The notes: generated from the sequence alone by a model not told the origin. A stretch of DNA of 64,000 nucleotides from Amycolatopsis sp. (GCF_025464955.1 NZ_JAODNM010000080.1:1-64000), one strand, 5' to 3'; positions 8,168 through 17,645 are shown, counted from the stretch's first letter. Program-made: numbers and translations.

Positions 8168-8962
8168 GTGTCGCTCACCACGCCCCATCACCGGATTGAC
8201 CTATCTGGGATGAACGCGATCGTCACCGGGGCGAGCAGGGGGATCGGAGCCGCGGTGTCAATCGCGCTCGCCGGTGCGGGCGCTCGAGTTGTCTTGGTCG
8301 GACGTGTGCGGGAAACCTTGGAAGCAGTCGCCCGCCGATTGCCGAACGATCCGGTCGTCGTGGTCGCCGATGTTGCGCATCCGGAGGCCCCCCAGTCGAT
8401 CGTCGAGCAGGCCGAGGCGGCCGTAGGCCAGTTCGACGTGCTGGTGAGCAACGCCGGTGGCGGGGACGCCGTCGGTCCTGCGAACACTCTCAGCGTGGAC
8501 CAGGCGGATGCGTTGTGGGCACTCAACCTGCGGGCGCCTGTCCTGCTCGGTGGGCTCGTTGCCGCGAAGATGGCAGAGACGGGTGGTGGCAGCGTGGTGA
8601 ACATGTCCTCTGGACTCGGCCAGCAGGGGATGCCGGATGTCAGCCTGTACAGCGCGGTCAAGGGTGGCTTGGACGCGGCAACCCGCTCGCTGGCCGCTGA
8701 GTGGGGGTCCGCGTCGGTCCGGTTCAACGTGGTGAGCCCGGGAATCACTCGCACCGAGCTCGGCGCCTGGATTGCCGCGGACGAGAAGGCGCAGAGCAAA
8801 TATCTGGAGAAGGTACCGCTGGGCCGGATCGGCGAGCCGGACGACGTCGCCGCCACGGTGCTCTTCCTGAGCTCCCCGGCAAGTGCCTACATTACGGGCC
8901 AGACACTGGCTGTCGACGGCGGCTGGGTCACCACCGCGCCCTCCGTGTTCCCCGCTGCCTGA
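8168..8962 (+). CDS. Short-chain dehydrogenase/reductase (SDR)
   Basis: A 264-residue classical SDR: cofactor loop [10 protein letters not shown] at the N-terminus, [16 protein letters not shown] carrying the catalytic serine, and YSAVKGG with the Tyr-x3-Lys pair. The C-terminus [12 protein letters not shown] is typical of the FabG-like group. Start GTG 8168 is chosen because GGGAG (8158-8162) precedes it and the conserved part begins soon after; the frame is open further upstream without similarity. It likely oxidises a 3-hydroxyacyl-CoA or a cyclic alcohol to the ketone that the monooxygenase 1 kb downstream could use (inference). Confidence 0.88.
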   Translation: MSLTTPHHRIDLSGMNAIVTGASRGIGAAVSIALAGAGARVVLVGRVRETLEAVARRLPNDPVVVVADVAHPEAPQSIVEQAEAAVGQFDVLVSNAGGGDAVGPANTLSVDQADALWALNLRAPVLLGGLVAAKMAETGGGSVVNMSSGLGQQGMPDVSLYSAVKGGLDAATRSLAAEWGSASVRFNVVSPGITRTELGAWIAADEKAQSKYLEKVPLGRIGEPDDVAATVLFLSSPASAYITGQTLAVDGGWVTTAPSVFPAA

Positions 8963-9106
8963 GCGGCAGCCGGATCTGACCGTCTGCCCCGTCGGCTCAG
9001 GCCAGGGAAATCCACCAGGCACTGCGAATCCAGGGCGCGGAGTGCAACGTTGTTGTCAGTTGCCCGTTGGAAGGACACAGCGAACTGAGCGGAAGAGGGC
9101 GGCGAG

Positions 9107-9757
9107 TCAGCGGGCCGGTGTCACCGGAGCCAGCCAAAGCCCGGTGATTCCGTCGATCAGGCCGTTCGCGGCGTCCTGCCAGTTGTCCCTCGGGGTGGGG
9201 AGGTCCTCGGCGATGGCCTGTTCGCGTTCCGCGGCCATGTGGACCATCAAGTGGCGGGCCATGTCGATACGTTCGGCGCGAACTTCGGCCGGGAGGTCGG
9301 GCATACAGCGGCGGAACCCGTCGACGGTCTGGGCGAGTGTGGATGACGTGCGCGACTCCTCCTCGAAGATCCCGCGCAGTGCGGGATCGGTCATGATCTG
9401 TGCGTTGAAGCGGGCGAACCAGGTCGGTGCGCCGAGCTCCTGGAGGTATGCGGTGGTCGGCTGCACCAGGCAGGCCACCCACTGCCGCAGGTTGCCGGTA
9501 CCCGTGATCTCCTCGACCATCTCGGCACGCAACCGCTCGAGGTGGGCGAGGTGCTTGTGGGTGATGGCGCGGACCAGGTCGGCCTTCGTGCCGAAGTGGT
9601 AGTTCACCGCGGCGTTGTTGCCCTGTCCCGCGGTCTCGCTGATCTGCCGGTTGGACACTGCTTGGACCCCGTGCTCGGCGAACAGCCGTTCGGCTGTGCA
9701 GAGTATGGCGTCTCGGGTGACGTTCGCTCTGTCCACCCGGACGTCTCTCCGATTCAT
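9107..9757 (-). CDS. TetR-family regulator
   Basis: A 216-residue TetR protein. The helix-turn-helix is in the first 60 residues (RDAILCTAERLFAEHGVQAV, then SETAGQGNNAAVNYHFGTKADL). The N-x-AVNYHFG form is that of the subgroup with a TetR_C_4-like ligand domain. GAGGTGG precedes the ATG at 9757; an upstream in-frame start adds only unrelated residues. It is divergent from the Baeyer-Villiger monooxygenase, with about 230 bp between, and convergent with the SDR. It probably controls the monooxygenase. The gap contains ACGTGCG twice (9787 and 9798), a weak operator candidate. Confidence 0.88.
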   Translation of the reverse strand: MNRRDVRVDRANVTRDAILCTAERLFAEHGVQAVSNRQISETAGQGNNAAVNYHFGTKADLVRAITHKHLAHLERLRAEMVEEITGTGNLRQWVACLVQPTTAYLQELGAPTWFARFNAQIMTDPALRGIFEEESRTSSTLAQTVDGFRRCMPDLPAEVRAERIDMARHLMVHMAAEREQAIAEDLPTPRDNWQDAANGLIDGITGLWLAPVTPAR

Positions 9758-9985
9758 GACCACCACCTCTGTTGCCGGGGATTTTACGTGCGGGACCACG
9801 TGCGCCCGTGCCGTGGTCGGAATGTCCTGGTGAATTAGAACCCGCGAGCTGTATCAGGCGCATCTCGGTGCGCAGCTCCGGCGCTGGTCGCGAACGTGCT
9901 GGGGGTCACGGCTCGGTAAGACGCAGTCCACCCGTGTTTAAATCACCTGCTTGACTTCTGGTTCGACGGTCTGTTGTCTGGAGAG

Positions 9986-11818
9986 ATGAAGATCACTGGC
10001 CGAGACAGGCCTACACGTCCCCCGCTGGCGCCGGTGACGCCGACCGACCTGGGTTTCGATCCCGACGCCCTGCGCGTGAAGTACCGCGCCGAGCGCGATC
10101 GCCGTCTCCGCCCCGACGGCAGTGCACAGTACCAGCCAGCCGAGGGCGATTTCGGCTACTACGCCACCGATCCCTACGCGGATTCCGGGCGCACCAGGCC
10201 ACCGTTGCATGACAAGGTCGAGGCGGTGGTCATCGGCGGCGGTTTCGGCGGTCTGCTGGCCGCCGCGCGACTGCGGCAAGCCGGCGTCGGGAGTATCCGG
10301 ATGATCGAGAAAGCCGGTGATTTCGGCGGGACATGGTACTGGAATCGCTATCCCGGCATCCATTGCGACGTCGAGTCGTATGTGTACTTGCCGCTGCTGG
10401 AAGAGGTCGGCTACCTGCCGGAGTGGAAGTACTCGCCCGGTGCGGAGATTCTCCGGCACGCCCAGGCGATCGGCCGGACTTTCGACCTCTACCAGGACGC
10501 GTGCTTCAACACCGCGGTCGAGGAGCTCCGCTGGGACGAAGACGAAGTGGAATGGATCGTCCGCACCGACCGCGGTGACCGGATGCGTGCGCAGTACGTG
10601 GTCATCTCGAACGGAACGCTGGACCAGCCGAAGCTCCCCGGTATTCCGGGTATCGAGACCTTCCGGGGACACACGTTTCACACGAGCAGGTGGGATTACT
10701 GCTACACCGGCGGCGACGCCGACGGTGGCCTCACAGGGCTGGCCGACAAGCGGGTCGCCATCATCGGTACGGGTGCCTCGGCCATCCAGGTCGTGCCGCA
10801 CCTCGGGCGTGACGCAAAGCAGCTCTACGTCTTCCAGCGCACGCCGTCCACGGTCGACGTGCGGGGCAATCGCCGTACCGACCCGAGCTGGGCCGGGTCG
10901 CTGACCCCGGGTTGGCAGCAGCGGCGACGGGACAACTTCCTTACCGCGGTCACTGGTGGCCAGGTCGAGGAAGACTTGGTGGCGGACGGTTGGACCAGCA
11001 GCGCGCGTCTGCTCCAGAGCCTCATAGCGACAAGCACACACGCCGATCTCTCGGCGGAAGAACAAGGGAGAGTCGCCGAACTCGCCGACTTCCAGAAGAT
11101 GAACGAATTGCGTGCCCGGGTGGCTGGTGAGATCGAGGATCCAGTCACGGCCGAGATCCTGAAGCCCTGGTATCGCTACATGTGCAAACGGCCGGCGTTC
11201 AGCGACAGCTATCTGCAGACGTTCAATCGTCCCAACGTGGAAGTGATCGACACCGCTGATCAAGGCGGGGTTGAGCAGGTCACCGCGACGGCGGTCGTGG
11301 TCGGCGGGCAGGAGTACGAAGTCGACTGCATCGTCTTCGCGACCGGGTTCGAGCTCGGCAAGTCGGATGTGCTGAGCGGCCGGCTCCCGGTGTACGGCCG
11401 CGACGGACTCTCCCTCCTGGAGCACTGGGACACCGGCCTGCGGACACTGCACGGCTCCACCAGTCACGGTTTCCCGAATCTGTTCCACCTCGGACTTCTC
11501 CAGAACGCCGGCGCGATCAACTACGTGCACGGCCTCGACGAGCATGCGACGCATCTCGCCGAGGTCGTCGCCGAGGCCCGCAAGCGCGGTGCCCGCTGGG
11601 TCGAACCGACCGCCGCGGCCGAGCAGGCATGGATGGACAGGATTCGGAGGAAATCGCCGGACCGCTACCGCTTTCTGCTCGAGTGCACGCCGGGCTACTA
11701 CAACAGCGAAGGCACCCCGCGGGAAGAGAGCGAGGGGTTCGACGGCGGGCCGATCGCCTTCCATCAGCTGTTGCGGCGGTGGCGATCGGATGACGGCTTC
11801 GCCGAGTCCATGGTGTAG
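9986..11818 (+). CDS. Baeyer-Villiger flavin monooxygenase
   Basis: About 610 residues, a class B flavoprotein monooxygenase using NADPH, FAD and O2 to insert oxygen next to a ketone. The first Rossmann motif is VIGGGFGGLLAA near residue 80. The fingerprint FRGHTFHTSRWD fits FxGxxxHxxxW(P/D), and the second nucleotide motif is IIGTGASAIQVVP. The 80-residue extension before the FAD motif matches the long subgroup that includes cyclopentadecanone monooxygenase, rather than the shorter cyclohexanone enzymes. ATG 9986 is used; TTG 9974 is possible. Neither has a well-spaced ribosome site. It is followed directly by remnants of a lactonase-like gene, which would have opened the lactone product. 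Confidence 0.9.
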   Translation: MKITGRDRPTRPPLAPVTPTDLGFDPDALRVKYRAERDRRLRPDGSAQYQPAEGDFGYYATDPYADSGRTRPPLHDKVEAVVIGGGFGGLLAAARLRQAGVGSIRMIEKAGDFGGTWYWNRYPGIHCDVESYVYLPLLEEVGYLPEWKYSPGAEILRHAQAIGRTFDLYQDACFNTAVEELRWDEDEVEWIVRTDRGDRMRAQYVVISNGTLDQPKLPGIPGIETFRGHTFHTSRWDYCYTGGDADGGLTGLADKRVAIIGTGASAIQVVPHLGRDAKQLYVFQRTPSTVDVRGNRRTDPSWAGSLTPGWQQRRRDNFLTAVTGGQVEEDLVADGWTSSARLLQSLIATSTHADLSAEEQGRVAELADFQKMNELRARVAGEIEDPVTAEILKPWYRYMCKRPAFSDSYLQTFNRPNVEVIDTADQGGVEQVTATAVVVGGQEYEVDCIVFATGFELGKSDVLSGRLPVYGRDGLSLLEHWDTGLRTLHGSTSHGFPNLFHLGLLQNAGAINYVHGLDEHATHLAEVVAEARKRGARWVEPTAAAEQAWMDRIRRKSPDRYRFLLECTPGYYNSEGTPREESEGFDGGPIAFHQLLRRWRSDDGFAESMV

Positions 11819-11823
11819 GCGCG

Positions 11824-12676
11824 TTGACCGGCAGGACGCTCCCGAGCCGCGTCGACGACTCGGGAGCGTCCCACCCGGTGAACACCAGATGGGACATCGA
11901 ACGGCTCGTCCCGCTGAACAGACTGTGGAGCTCCAACGGCGTCGCGTTCGGTCCGGACGGCCGGCTGTACGTGGCGGAGTTCCTGCCGGTCGGCTCAGCG
12001 CTGTGGACCTGGTGTCGGGAGACATCGAGACCATCGTGCCCATCGGCGGGCCGGTGCCGTCGCCCGACGACCTCGTGCCATGTACATCACCGACCTGGTG
12101 CCCGGCCGGGGGTGGCGACGCGACCTGGCCGGCGAGTACACGCTGGTGTCCGACGAGGTCGCCGTACCCAACGGGATCACCTGTGTGGGTGACCGGCTGT
12201 TCGTCAGCGAGATGCGGCCGGACGACCGTCTGCTGGAGCTGTTCACCGACGGCCGTGAGCAGAGGGTGCTGACCGGCGGGCTGGCCATGGCCAACGCGAT
12301 GCAACTCGGCCAGACGGCTGTCTCTACTACCCGCACATGCTCACCGGTCGGATCTGCCGGAATCAGCTCGGTGGCGGTGGGTCCGAAGTGTCGCCGAGGA
12401 CATGCACGAGCCGGTCGCGGTCCGGTTCGACAAGGCGGGCATGCTGACGGTCATGTCCCGCGGTGTGGCGGGGATCGTGACCCGCATCGACCTCTTCGGC
12501 GGCGGTGCCCGGTCGGTGGTCGTCACCGGCACCGTGGGGCTGGACAACGCGGCCTTCGACGGCGAGAACCGGATGTTCGTGTCCAGCTTCGCTAGCGGCG
12601 GGATCGCCGAAGTGCACCAGGACGGCAAGACGCGCGCGGTGGTGCCGCAGGGGTCACCGCCAACACCGCTTCGTTA
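11824..12676 (+). pseudogene. SMP-30/gluconolactonase-like protein, multiply frameshifted
   Basis: One beta-propeller coding region can be followed only by changing frame at least four times. WSSNGVAFGPDGRLYVAEF is in the first frame, LSAVDLVSGDIETIVPIGG in the second, then VAVPNGITCVGDRLFVSEM, then LYYPHMLTGRIC, and finally VAVRFDKAGMLTVMSRG with GLDNAAFDGENRMFVSSFA. The order is that of an intact SMP-30/gluconolactonase-like protein, a family of metal-dependent lactonases. The 3' end stops where an IS4-type fragment begins. It lies 5 bp after the monooxygenase stop, so the original operon probably paired lactone formation with lactone opening. It is certainly not translated as one protein now. 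Confidence 0.8.
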
Positions 12677-12719
12677 ATGTGGCGGTGTGCATGATCTTGT
12701 GTTGTGGCATGGGCGACGC

Positions 12720-12880
12720 GTGAGACGAGGGCGGCTCGGGATCGGGTGGCCGATCGTGTGGCTATCGGTGTGGTGACGCAGATGTTTCCGCCGGAGTTGG
12801 TGGACGCGGCGGTTGTGGGGACGGGGGTGATGGAGCAGCGTGATCGAAATCTTCCGTCTCGGTTGATGGTGTATTGGGAC
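12720..12880 (+). pseudogene. N-terminal fragment of a second IS4-family transposase
   Basis: The translation contains AARDRVADRVAIGVVTQMF and ELVDAAVVGTGVMEQRDRNL followed by PSRLMVY. This parallels the N-terminus of the intact IS4 transposase at 5.4 kb (ELTRIVPFEMVDAVLADTG, LLPSRVVVY) but is clearly a different element. Similarity ends near 12875, where the frame runs into unrelated sequence, and no catalytic residue remains. It abuts the end of the broken lactonase-like gene, so this element probably took part in truncating it. Confidence 0.75.
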
Positions 12881-13028
12881 CGCCCGGGTATGAGCGAGCG
12901 GGCCGGGCCTGCCGATGGGTATTTCGGCTCAAGTCACACTTCAGGCGAAGGGAAGACTTGGTGAGAACACGACCTTCGGCCTGTCCTCGCCCGCTTAAGC
13001 GCCATACTTCACATTCCAGGAGACATCC

Positions 13029-14258
13029 ATGAAGGCACCTCTCGCCGTTCTTGTGTCGGGGGCCATGCTCTCGAGCTTGTCGCTGTGGGCTGTCGCGGAC
13101 GCCGTCCCTGCCGCGACCACGACGTCCGCGGTCGTGGGTCTGCCCGGCGCGTTCAATGCCATTACGGACGTGCCCGGTATCGACGTCGGTCAGGTCCAGT
13201 CGATCCACGCTCCCTACCTGACGGGCACCACCGTCGTCCACGCCACCAAGCTGGCGGTAACCGGGGTCGACCAGCGCGGCGGCGCACCGGCCACCAAAGA
13301 GACCGACCTGCTGAACCCGGAGAACGCGAACCCCGGGGTGAACGCGGTGATGCTCGGTGGAAGCAGCATGTACGGCCTCGGCGCGACCGACGGAGTGATC
13401 CGCTGGCTCGAGGACCGCGGCGAAGGGATCACCACCGGCCCGGGCGTGGCACCCATCGTCCCGGCCGCGGACATCTATGACCTCGGCCGAGGTGGGAACT
13501 TCGAGGCGACGACCAAGCCCGCATGGGGTTATCTCGCGGCCGAGGCCGCCAAGACCGGGCCGGTGCGGGAAGGAAGCGTGGGAGGCGGCGCGGGCGCGGT
13601 CTCCGGCGGCCTGAAGAGTGGAGTCGGGACAGCCAGCGTCGACCTCGGCAACGGCATCGTCGTCGGGGCGATCGTTGTGGTCAACTCCGCAGGCTCGGCG
13701 GTCGATCCCCGGGACTGCTCGCTGTACGCACAGCGGTTCGAACTCGCCGGCGAGTTCCGCGGACTGACCACTCCGGCAGCGGCGGACTGCAAGCACACCA
13801 GTGCGGCAAGTCCCCAGGCCGCGCTGAACACGACGATCGCGGTCGTTGCGACGAACGCTCCGCTGGAGAAAGCGGCGGCGGCCAGGATGGCCGAGAACTC
13901 GCATGACGGAATGGCGCGTGCCATCGACCCGATTCACACGCTCTATGACGGTGACACGGTCTTCGCGATGTCCACCGGTTCCAGAGACGCACTGCGAGTC
14001 AATAATCCCGACGAAACCGCGCAGCTCACTGGCATCTTCGCGGCGGCCGAAGTCACCTTGTCCCGGGCTATCGGCCACGCGCTCCTGGGAGCAGTGACCG
14101 CTGGAGGGATCAAGGGTTACTGCGACACTTACCCGTCGGCCTGCGCCCATCTCGCGCCGGTCTCGCCTGCTCGGCAGGGCACGGCACCGGACGTGACCCA
14201 GGCGTCGGTGAACCGCGCGGCGAACGCCCTTGCTGCCGGTGTCCCACCGCTTCCGTGA
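13029..14258 (+). CDS. Secreted P1-family (S58, DmpA-like) aminopeptidase
   Basis: A 409-residue N-terminal-nucleophile peptidase of the DmpA/BapA type. These cleave themselves into two chains and remove N-terminal residues, often D- or beta-amino acids. A signal peptide is visible (MKAPLAVLVSGAMLSSLSLW then AVADAVPAA), so the enzyme is exported. The N-terminal half has LPGAFNAITDVPGIDVGQ and GGSSMYGLGATDGV, and the self-cleavage site is Asn267-Thr268 in LNTTIAVVATNAPL, making Thr268 the likely nucleophile. AGGAG lies 8 bases before the ATG. It stands alone between the IS relic and a decayed SDR. Product strength is good; the substrate is open. Confidence 0.9.
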   Translation: MKAPLAVLVSGAMLSSLSLWAVADAVPAATTTSAVVGLPGAFNAITDVPGIDVGQVQSIHAPYLTGTTVVHATKLAVTGVDQRGGAPATKETDLLNPENANPGVNAVMLGGSSMYGLGATDGVIRWLEDRGEGITTGPGVAPIVPAADIYDLGRGGNFEATTKPAWGYLAAEAAKTGPVREGSVGGGAGAVSGGLKSGVGTASVDLGNGIVVGAIVVVNSAGSAVDPRDCSLYAQRFELAGEFRGLTTPAAADCKHTSAASPQAALNTTIAVVATNAPLEKAAAARMAENSHDGMARAIDPIHTLYDGDTVFAMSTGSRDALRVNNPDETAQLTGIFAAAEVTLSRAIGHALLGAVTAGGIKGYCDTYPSACAHLAPVSPARQGTAPDVTQASVNRAANALAAGVPPLP

Positions 14259-14339
14259 CCGCTCGCGTTCTGAAGGTGACGGTCGCCGAGCCCAGTGAAG
14301 GTCGGCGATGTCGACTCAAACTACTCGGCGAGGTGATCG

Positions 14340-15012
14340 TCAGTCCCGGAACCCGGCTCCGCCGTTGACGCTCCACACTTGACCGCTGACCCAGTCGGCG
14401 TCGTCGCTGAGGAGGAAGCAGATCGTGTTGGCGAGGTCTTCGGGCTTGCCGAGCCGCTCGAGGGTGCAGGCGGTGAGCATCCGGGCCTGGAATTCTTCGC
14501 TCGTGTTCCTGATGGCGGTCTCGCTGAGTACTGCGCCGGGGCTGACAACGTTCGCCCGGATGCCGTCTTTTCCGTAGGCGGACGCGATTGCCGGGTGAGC
14601 GCGTTGATACCGGCCTTCGACGCGGCGTAGGCGGGCCGGAACCGGCTCCCCGACCCACGAGGCTCCGGAGGAGGTATTGACGATGGCGCCGCCGCCGCGT
14701 TCGATCAGGTGGGGAGCGCGTGCTTGCTGATCAGCGCGTACCGATGAGGTTCGCCTGAAGAGCGTCCGCGACGTGGCGCTCTTGGACATGGACATCGCGC
14801 TCTGGGGGCACGAGTTCGCGTCGGCCAGGTCGAAGGCGACAGCGGTTGCTTCGCCGCCGGCGTCGTTAACCTGCCGAGCGATCGTTTCGGCTCCCGGCAG
14901 GTTCGCCCAGGACCAGGCGTGCTCCTTCCTCGCTCAGCCGGATGGCTGTCGCCGCGCCGACACCGCTGGCGCTCCCGGCGACCAGAATCCGTTTACCGTT
15001 CAGTCCTCGTAT
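14340..15012 (-). pseudogene. Decayed SDR dehydrogenase
   Basis: The N-terminal part (GLNGKRILVAGSASGVGAAT, then IRLSEEGARLVLG) and the C-terminal part (GGAIVNTSSGASW, GIRANVVSPGAVLSETA, DLANTICFLLSDDADWVSG, ending SVNGGAGFRD) lie in different frames, with at least two frameshifts between 14600 and 14870. The catalytic Tyr-x3-Lys region is scrambled. The start codon also appears lost: the position matching the ATG of the related fragment at 61263 reads ATA here (15012-15010). It lies downstream of hydrolase copy A, and a stub of the same SDR tail lies downstream of hydrolase copy B at 22.8 kb, so SDR plus hydrolase was an ancestral pair. Confidence 0.8.
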
Positions 15013-15082
15013 GTTGTTCCTCGTTGTCCTCAGAGTATTGGAGTGAGCTCTGGGCTTGCGTGCCGTGCGCACGAGTCGCAGT

Positions 15083-15931
15083 TCATTGAAGGAATGTGGT
15101 GACCTCGGCGGCGAACTCGGCCGGATACTGGAACAGGAAACCGTGTCCGGAGTCCGGGTAGATCTTCACCGTAGCGTTGGGCAGATGCTTGCCCAGTAGC
15201 TCCGTGTTCTTGGTCGGCACCATGATGTCGTTGTCGCCGTTGGCTACCAGCGCAGGTTGCTTGATGGCGGCCAGACGGCTCAAACACGTGGGATCTGGCG
15301 CGCCCCACTGGGTGATGGCGTCGAGCTGGGCGTCGCGAGCGCGAAGGTCTGTCGGTTCGTCGCGGCCCTCCTGGCGAGTGAAGATCCGCTGAATGAATTC
15401 CCAGCCCTTCGCGGTGCTGGTCTCGGTGGGCGGGAAGAAGAGTGACACCAGGTCGTCGCCGCTGGGCTCGTCGGCCATGGCCGCGGCGAGGACCTGTGGT
15501 GTGAATCCGTGCATGTCCTCGCCGCCTTGGGGACCGGTGCCTGCCAAGATGAGCCGCCGCGCGAGCTGGGGCCGGATCAGTGTGACTTCTTGGGCAACGA
15601 ACCCGCCCAGTGAGAAGCCGAGCAGATCGATGCGCCGCAAGTCCAGGGCGTCGGTGAACGCGAGGATGTCCTGCGCGCTCGCGGTGACATCGGTACGCGG
15701 ACGACCGTTCGATCCGCCTACGCCCGCATAGTCAACGAGGATTACTTCCCGCTGTTCGGCGATCGCGTCGACCAGGCTGGGGTCCCAGTTGTCGAGGTTG
15801 CCGCGGAAGTGCTGAAGGAAGAGCAGTGGCACGCCGTCCGTGGTGGCGTTGCCGAAGCGGCGGTAGGCATAGCGGATGCCATCGGCCGCGTTGATGGACA
15901 GGTTGGGCGCGGTGAGCTGGCTCGTGGTCAT
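15083..15931 (-). CDS. Alpha/beta hydrolase, copy A
   Basis: A 282-residue serine alpha/beta hydrolase. LFLQHFRGNLDNWDP replaces the usual HG motif, DYAGVGGSNG follows, LGFSLGGFVAQ is the nucleophile elbow with serine, NGDNDIMVP holds the acidic residue and DSGHGFLFQYP the histidine. This layout is common in proteins annotated as non-haem chloroperoxidase-like or ester hydrolases. It is divergent from a TetR gene that probably represses it through the dyads in the 109-bp gap. A paralog at 22934-23782 differs at about 26 of 282 residues by eye, evidence of a segmental duplication. Both copies look intact. Confidence 0.9.
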   Translation of the reverse strand: MTTSQLTAPNLSINAADGIRYAYRRFGNATTDGVPLLFLQHFRGNLDNWDPSLVDAIAEQREVILVDYAGVGGSNGRPRTDVTASAQDILAFTDALDLRRIDLLGFSLGGFVAQEVTLIRPQLARRLILAGTGPQGGEDMHGFTPQVLAAAMADEPSGDDLVSLFFPPTETSTAKGWEFIQRIFTRQEGRDEPTDLRARDAQLDAITQWGAPDPTCLSRLAAIKQPALVANGDNDIMVPTKNTELLGKHLPNATVKIYPDSGHGFLFQYPAEFAAEVTTFLQ

Positions 15932-15991
15932 CGTGAACTCCTTGATAGATTATGTCCATACTCTATCCATGGCGGCCCCGGATGGCAACCG

Positions 15992-16013
15992 ATAGATGTC
16001 GGGCTTCATCTAT
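15992..16013. promoter_or_regulatory. TetR operator candidate between hydrolase A and TetR
   Basis: ATAGATG-N8-CATCTAT is a perfect 7-bp dyad upstream of the TetR start. A second looser dyad with the same outer sequence, ATAGA-N12-TCTAT, lies at 15945-15966 close to the hydrolase start. Two related sites, one per divergent gene, fit repression of both by the TetR protein. Confidence 0.65.
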
Positions 16014-16040
16014 AGTGGCGGTAGTTCGAGAGGAGTCGTC

Positions 16041-16613
16041 GTGGGACGAGCATCGCAAGCGGATGCAGCACAGCATCGTGACGAGGTTGTCGAGGCAGCG
16101 TCGCATCTGTTCCGAGAACGGGGCATAGTCGCAGTCAGCGTGCCCGAATTGATGGCCGCAGCCGGACTGACACACGGTGGCTTCTACCGTCATTTCGAGT
16201 CGAAGGACGCCCTGGCGGCTATCGCGGTTACGGCAGCCTTCGCCTCCCAGGTCACGCAGATCGAACAGGTTGTCGTCGACAACCGGGACGATATCGAGTC
16301 GGCGCGCCGGATTTTCCTCGACGACTACCTGAGCGTGGAGCATCGCGACAGCGCGGGTGACGGCTGCCCGAACGCCGGCTTGGCGACCGAGGTCGCGCGG
16401 CTACCTGACGACAGCGACATCCGCACCGCCTTCACAGCCGGCCTGCATCAGATGGTGTCTGCGATCGGCAAGGTCGGAGCGGGCGAGGAGGGGGAGGCGC
16501 TGGTGGAACTCTCGACCTTGGTCGGAGCGATGGTGCTGGCCCGGGCCGCGGCCGGCGACGAGGTGTCCGACCGGATTCTGCGCGAGGTGCGCCGCAGCCT
16601 CGATCGGCGCTGA
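16041..16613 (+). CDS. TetR-family regulator
   Basis: A 190-residue TetR protein with an N-terminal helix-turn-helix (RDEVVEAASHLFRERGIVAV, LMAAAGLTHGGFYRHFESKD) and a C-terminal domain with YLSVEHRDSAGDGCPNAGLA, typical of the TetR_C_16/LmrA-YxaF-like group. GTG 16041 is chosen because AGGAG lies 6 bases upstream. It is divergent from hydrolase copy A and flanked by the ATAGA(TG) dyads, so it likely regulates that hydrolase and itself. Hydrolase copy B has no neighbouring equivalent and could be controlled in trans. Confidence 0.9.
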   Translation: MGRASQADAAQHRDEVVEAASHLFRERGIVAVSVPELMAAAGLTHGGFYRHFESKDALAAIAVTAAFASQVTQIEQVVVDNRDDIESARRIFLDDYLSVEHRDSAGDGCPNAGLATEVARLPDDSDIRTAFTAGLHQMVSAIGKVGAGEEGEALVELSTLVGAMVLARAAAGDEVSDRILREVRRSLDRR

Positions 16614-16720
16614 CCACTCCGAGCCGGGCAGTTGGTGGCCTTAGCCCGAGTTGTGGCCAGGCGATTGTGCGCAAGCAGGGCGCAAAAGTGGAAAAGCGCC
16701 CGCGTCCGGTATGCCAATGG

Positions 16721-17356
16721 TCAGTGGTCGGTGTGGTCGCGCAGGCAGTCGATCAGGGTGTCGAGGGACGCTTCAAGGGCGACGGTGTCACGGCGGGCCT
16801 GGGTGAGCACCAAGCCGCCCTGAACGGCGGCGAGCAGGGCGAGGGCGAAGCGTTCCGGGTCGACCCGGTCGGGAAGTTTGCCGCGTTCCCGCATCGCGAG
16901 CAGGCCAGACCGTAGGTCTTCCTCCCATCGGTTGAAGCCGGCCAGTAGGTCGGTCCGCGCCTCCGGGGCGGACCTGGACAGCTCGCTGCTCAGGCTGCCC
17001 ATCGGGCAGCCCTGTTGGTTGCGCCCATCCCGGTGGATGCTCACGATGACGTCGCGCCATGCCTCCAACGCCTCGATGCTGTCGAGGTTGGCGAGCAGCG
17101 GTTTCTGTACTCCGAGCACGCTGTCGCGCTGGTGGTTGATGACCGCGTGGACAAGGCCTTCCTTGTCGCCGAAGTAGTGGTAGATCTGCGAGGCGCTCAC
17201 CCCGGCGGCGGCCTGCACGTCCTCGATACTCGTGCGTCCGACGCCGTGTTCGTACATCAGCGCGGCCGCCTCGGAGACGATGCGCCGGTGCGTTTCCTGA
17301 CCCTTGCGGGTGAGGCGTTGACCGCTTGCCGCTGTCCCGACGGGTACTGGTGCCAT
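16721..17356 (-). CDS. TetR-family regulator
   Basis: A 211-residue TetR protein. The recognition region is RIVSEAAALMYEHGVGRTS then QAAAGVSASQIYHYFGDKEGL. The C-terminal domain has QQGCPMGSLSSELS, a motif of the TetR_C subgroup to which many AcrR/NemR-like repressors belong. ATG 17356 is the preferred start; ATG 17374 adds MCYLGS and neither has a good ribosome site. It is divergent from a CocE hydrolase/MFS pair 400 bp away. A shared 21-nt motif near both genes is the probable binding site. Confidence 0.88.
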   Translation of the reverse strand: MAPVPVGTAASGQRLTRKGQETHRRIVSEAAALMYEHGVGRTSIEDVQAAAGVSASQIYHYFGDKEGLVHAVINHQRDSVLGVQKPLLANLDSIEALEAWRDVIVSIHRDGRNQQGCPMGSLSSELSRSAPEARTDLLAGFNRWEEDLRSGLLAMRERGKLPDRVDPERFALALLAAVQGGLVLTQARRDTVALEASLDTLIDCLRDHTDH

Positions 17357-17377
17357 GGAGCCAAGGTAGCACATTGT

Positions 17378-17398
17378 GGAATGAAAACTACAAAGATG
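17378..17398 (-). promoter_or_regulatory. Shared 21-nt motif at TetR promoter
   Basis: Read on the minus strand this is CATCTTTGTAGTTTTCATTCC. The plus-strand sequence at 17646-17666 (CAGTTTTGTAGTTGAAATTCC) matches it at 16 of 21 positions. Each copy lies upstream of one of the divergent genes and faces the gene it precedes, as expected for operators of the TetR gene at 16.7-17.4 kb. Confidence 0.5.
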
Positions 17399-17645
17399 TC
17401 TGTGGCTTGGCTCTCAAGGTTGTTGCTCTCTGATGTCTTGGTGCACTGTGGACTTCCCTGAGTTTCACCGTTTCCGTGGTCGCCCGTGAATGTCGGGTCG
17501 TGAGGCACACCTTCTTCCGGGTGGCTCCCGGAGAATCGGTTCGCCGACGCGTCCGGCGTGCGCATGAGGTCTGTAACTGCAGTTCGGCGCGGTGAATCAG
17601 TCTCTTGGGCGCCTGTTCATCGGTACTCGCCTGTGTCGATGGCCT
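17399..17645. other. Intergenic spacer between divergent TetR and CocE genes
   Basis: I see no gene, strong hairpin or relic in this stretch. It is part of the unusually long (about 400 bp) divergent region whose only recognisable content is the paired 21-nt motif at its two ends. Confidence 0.4.

Noticed and set aside
9938-12304. A 788-residue open frame on the minus strand opposite the Baeyer-Villiger monooxygenase
   Set aside because: It mirrors the codon pattern of the real gene, has no family motif and no ribosome site; an antisense shadow of high-GC coding DNA.
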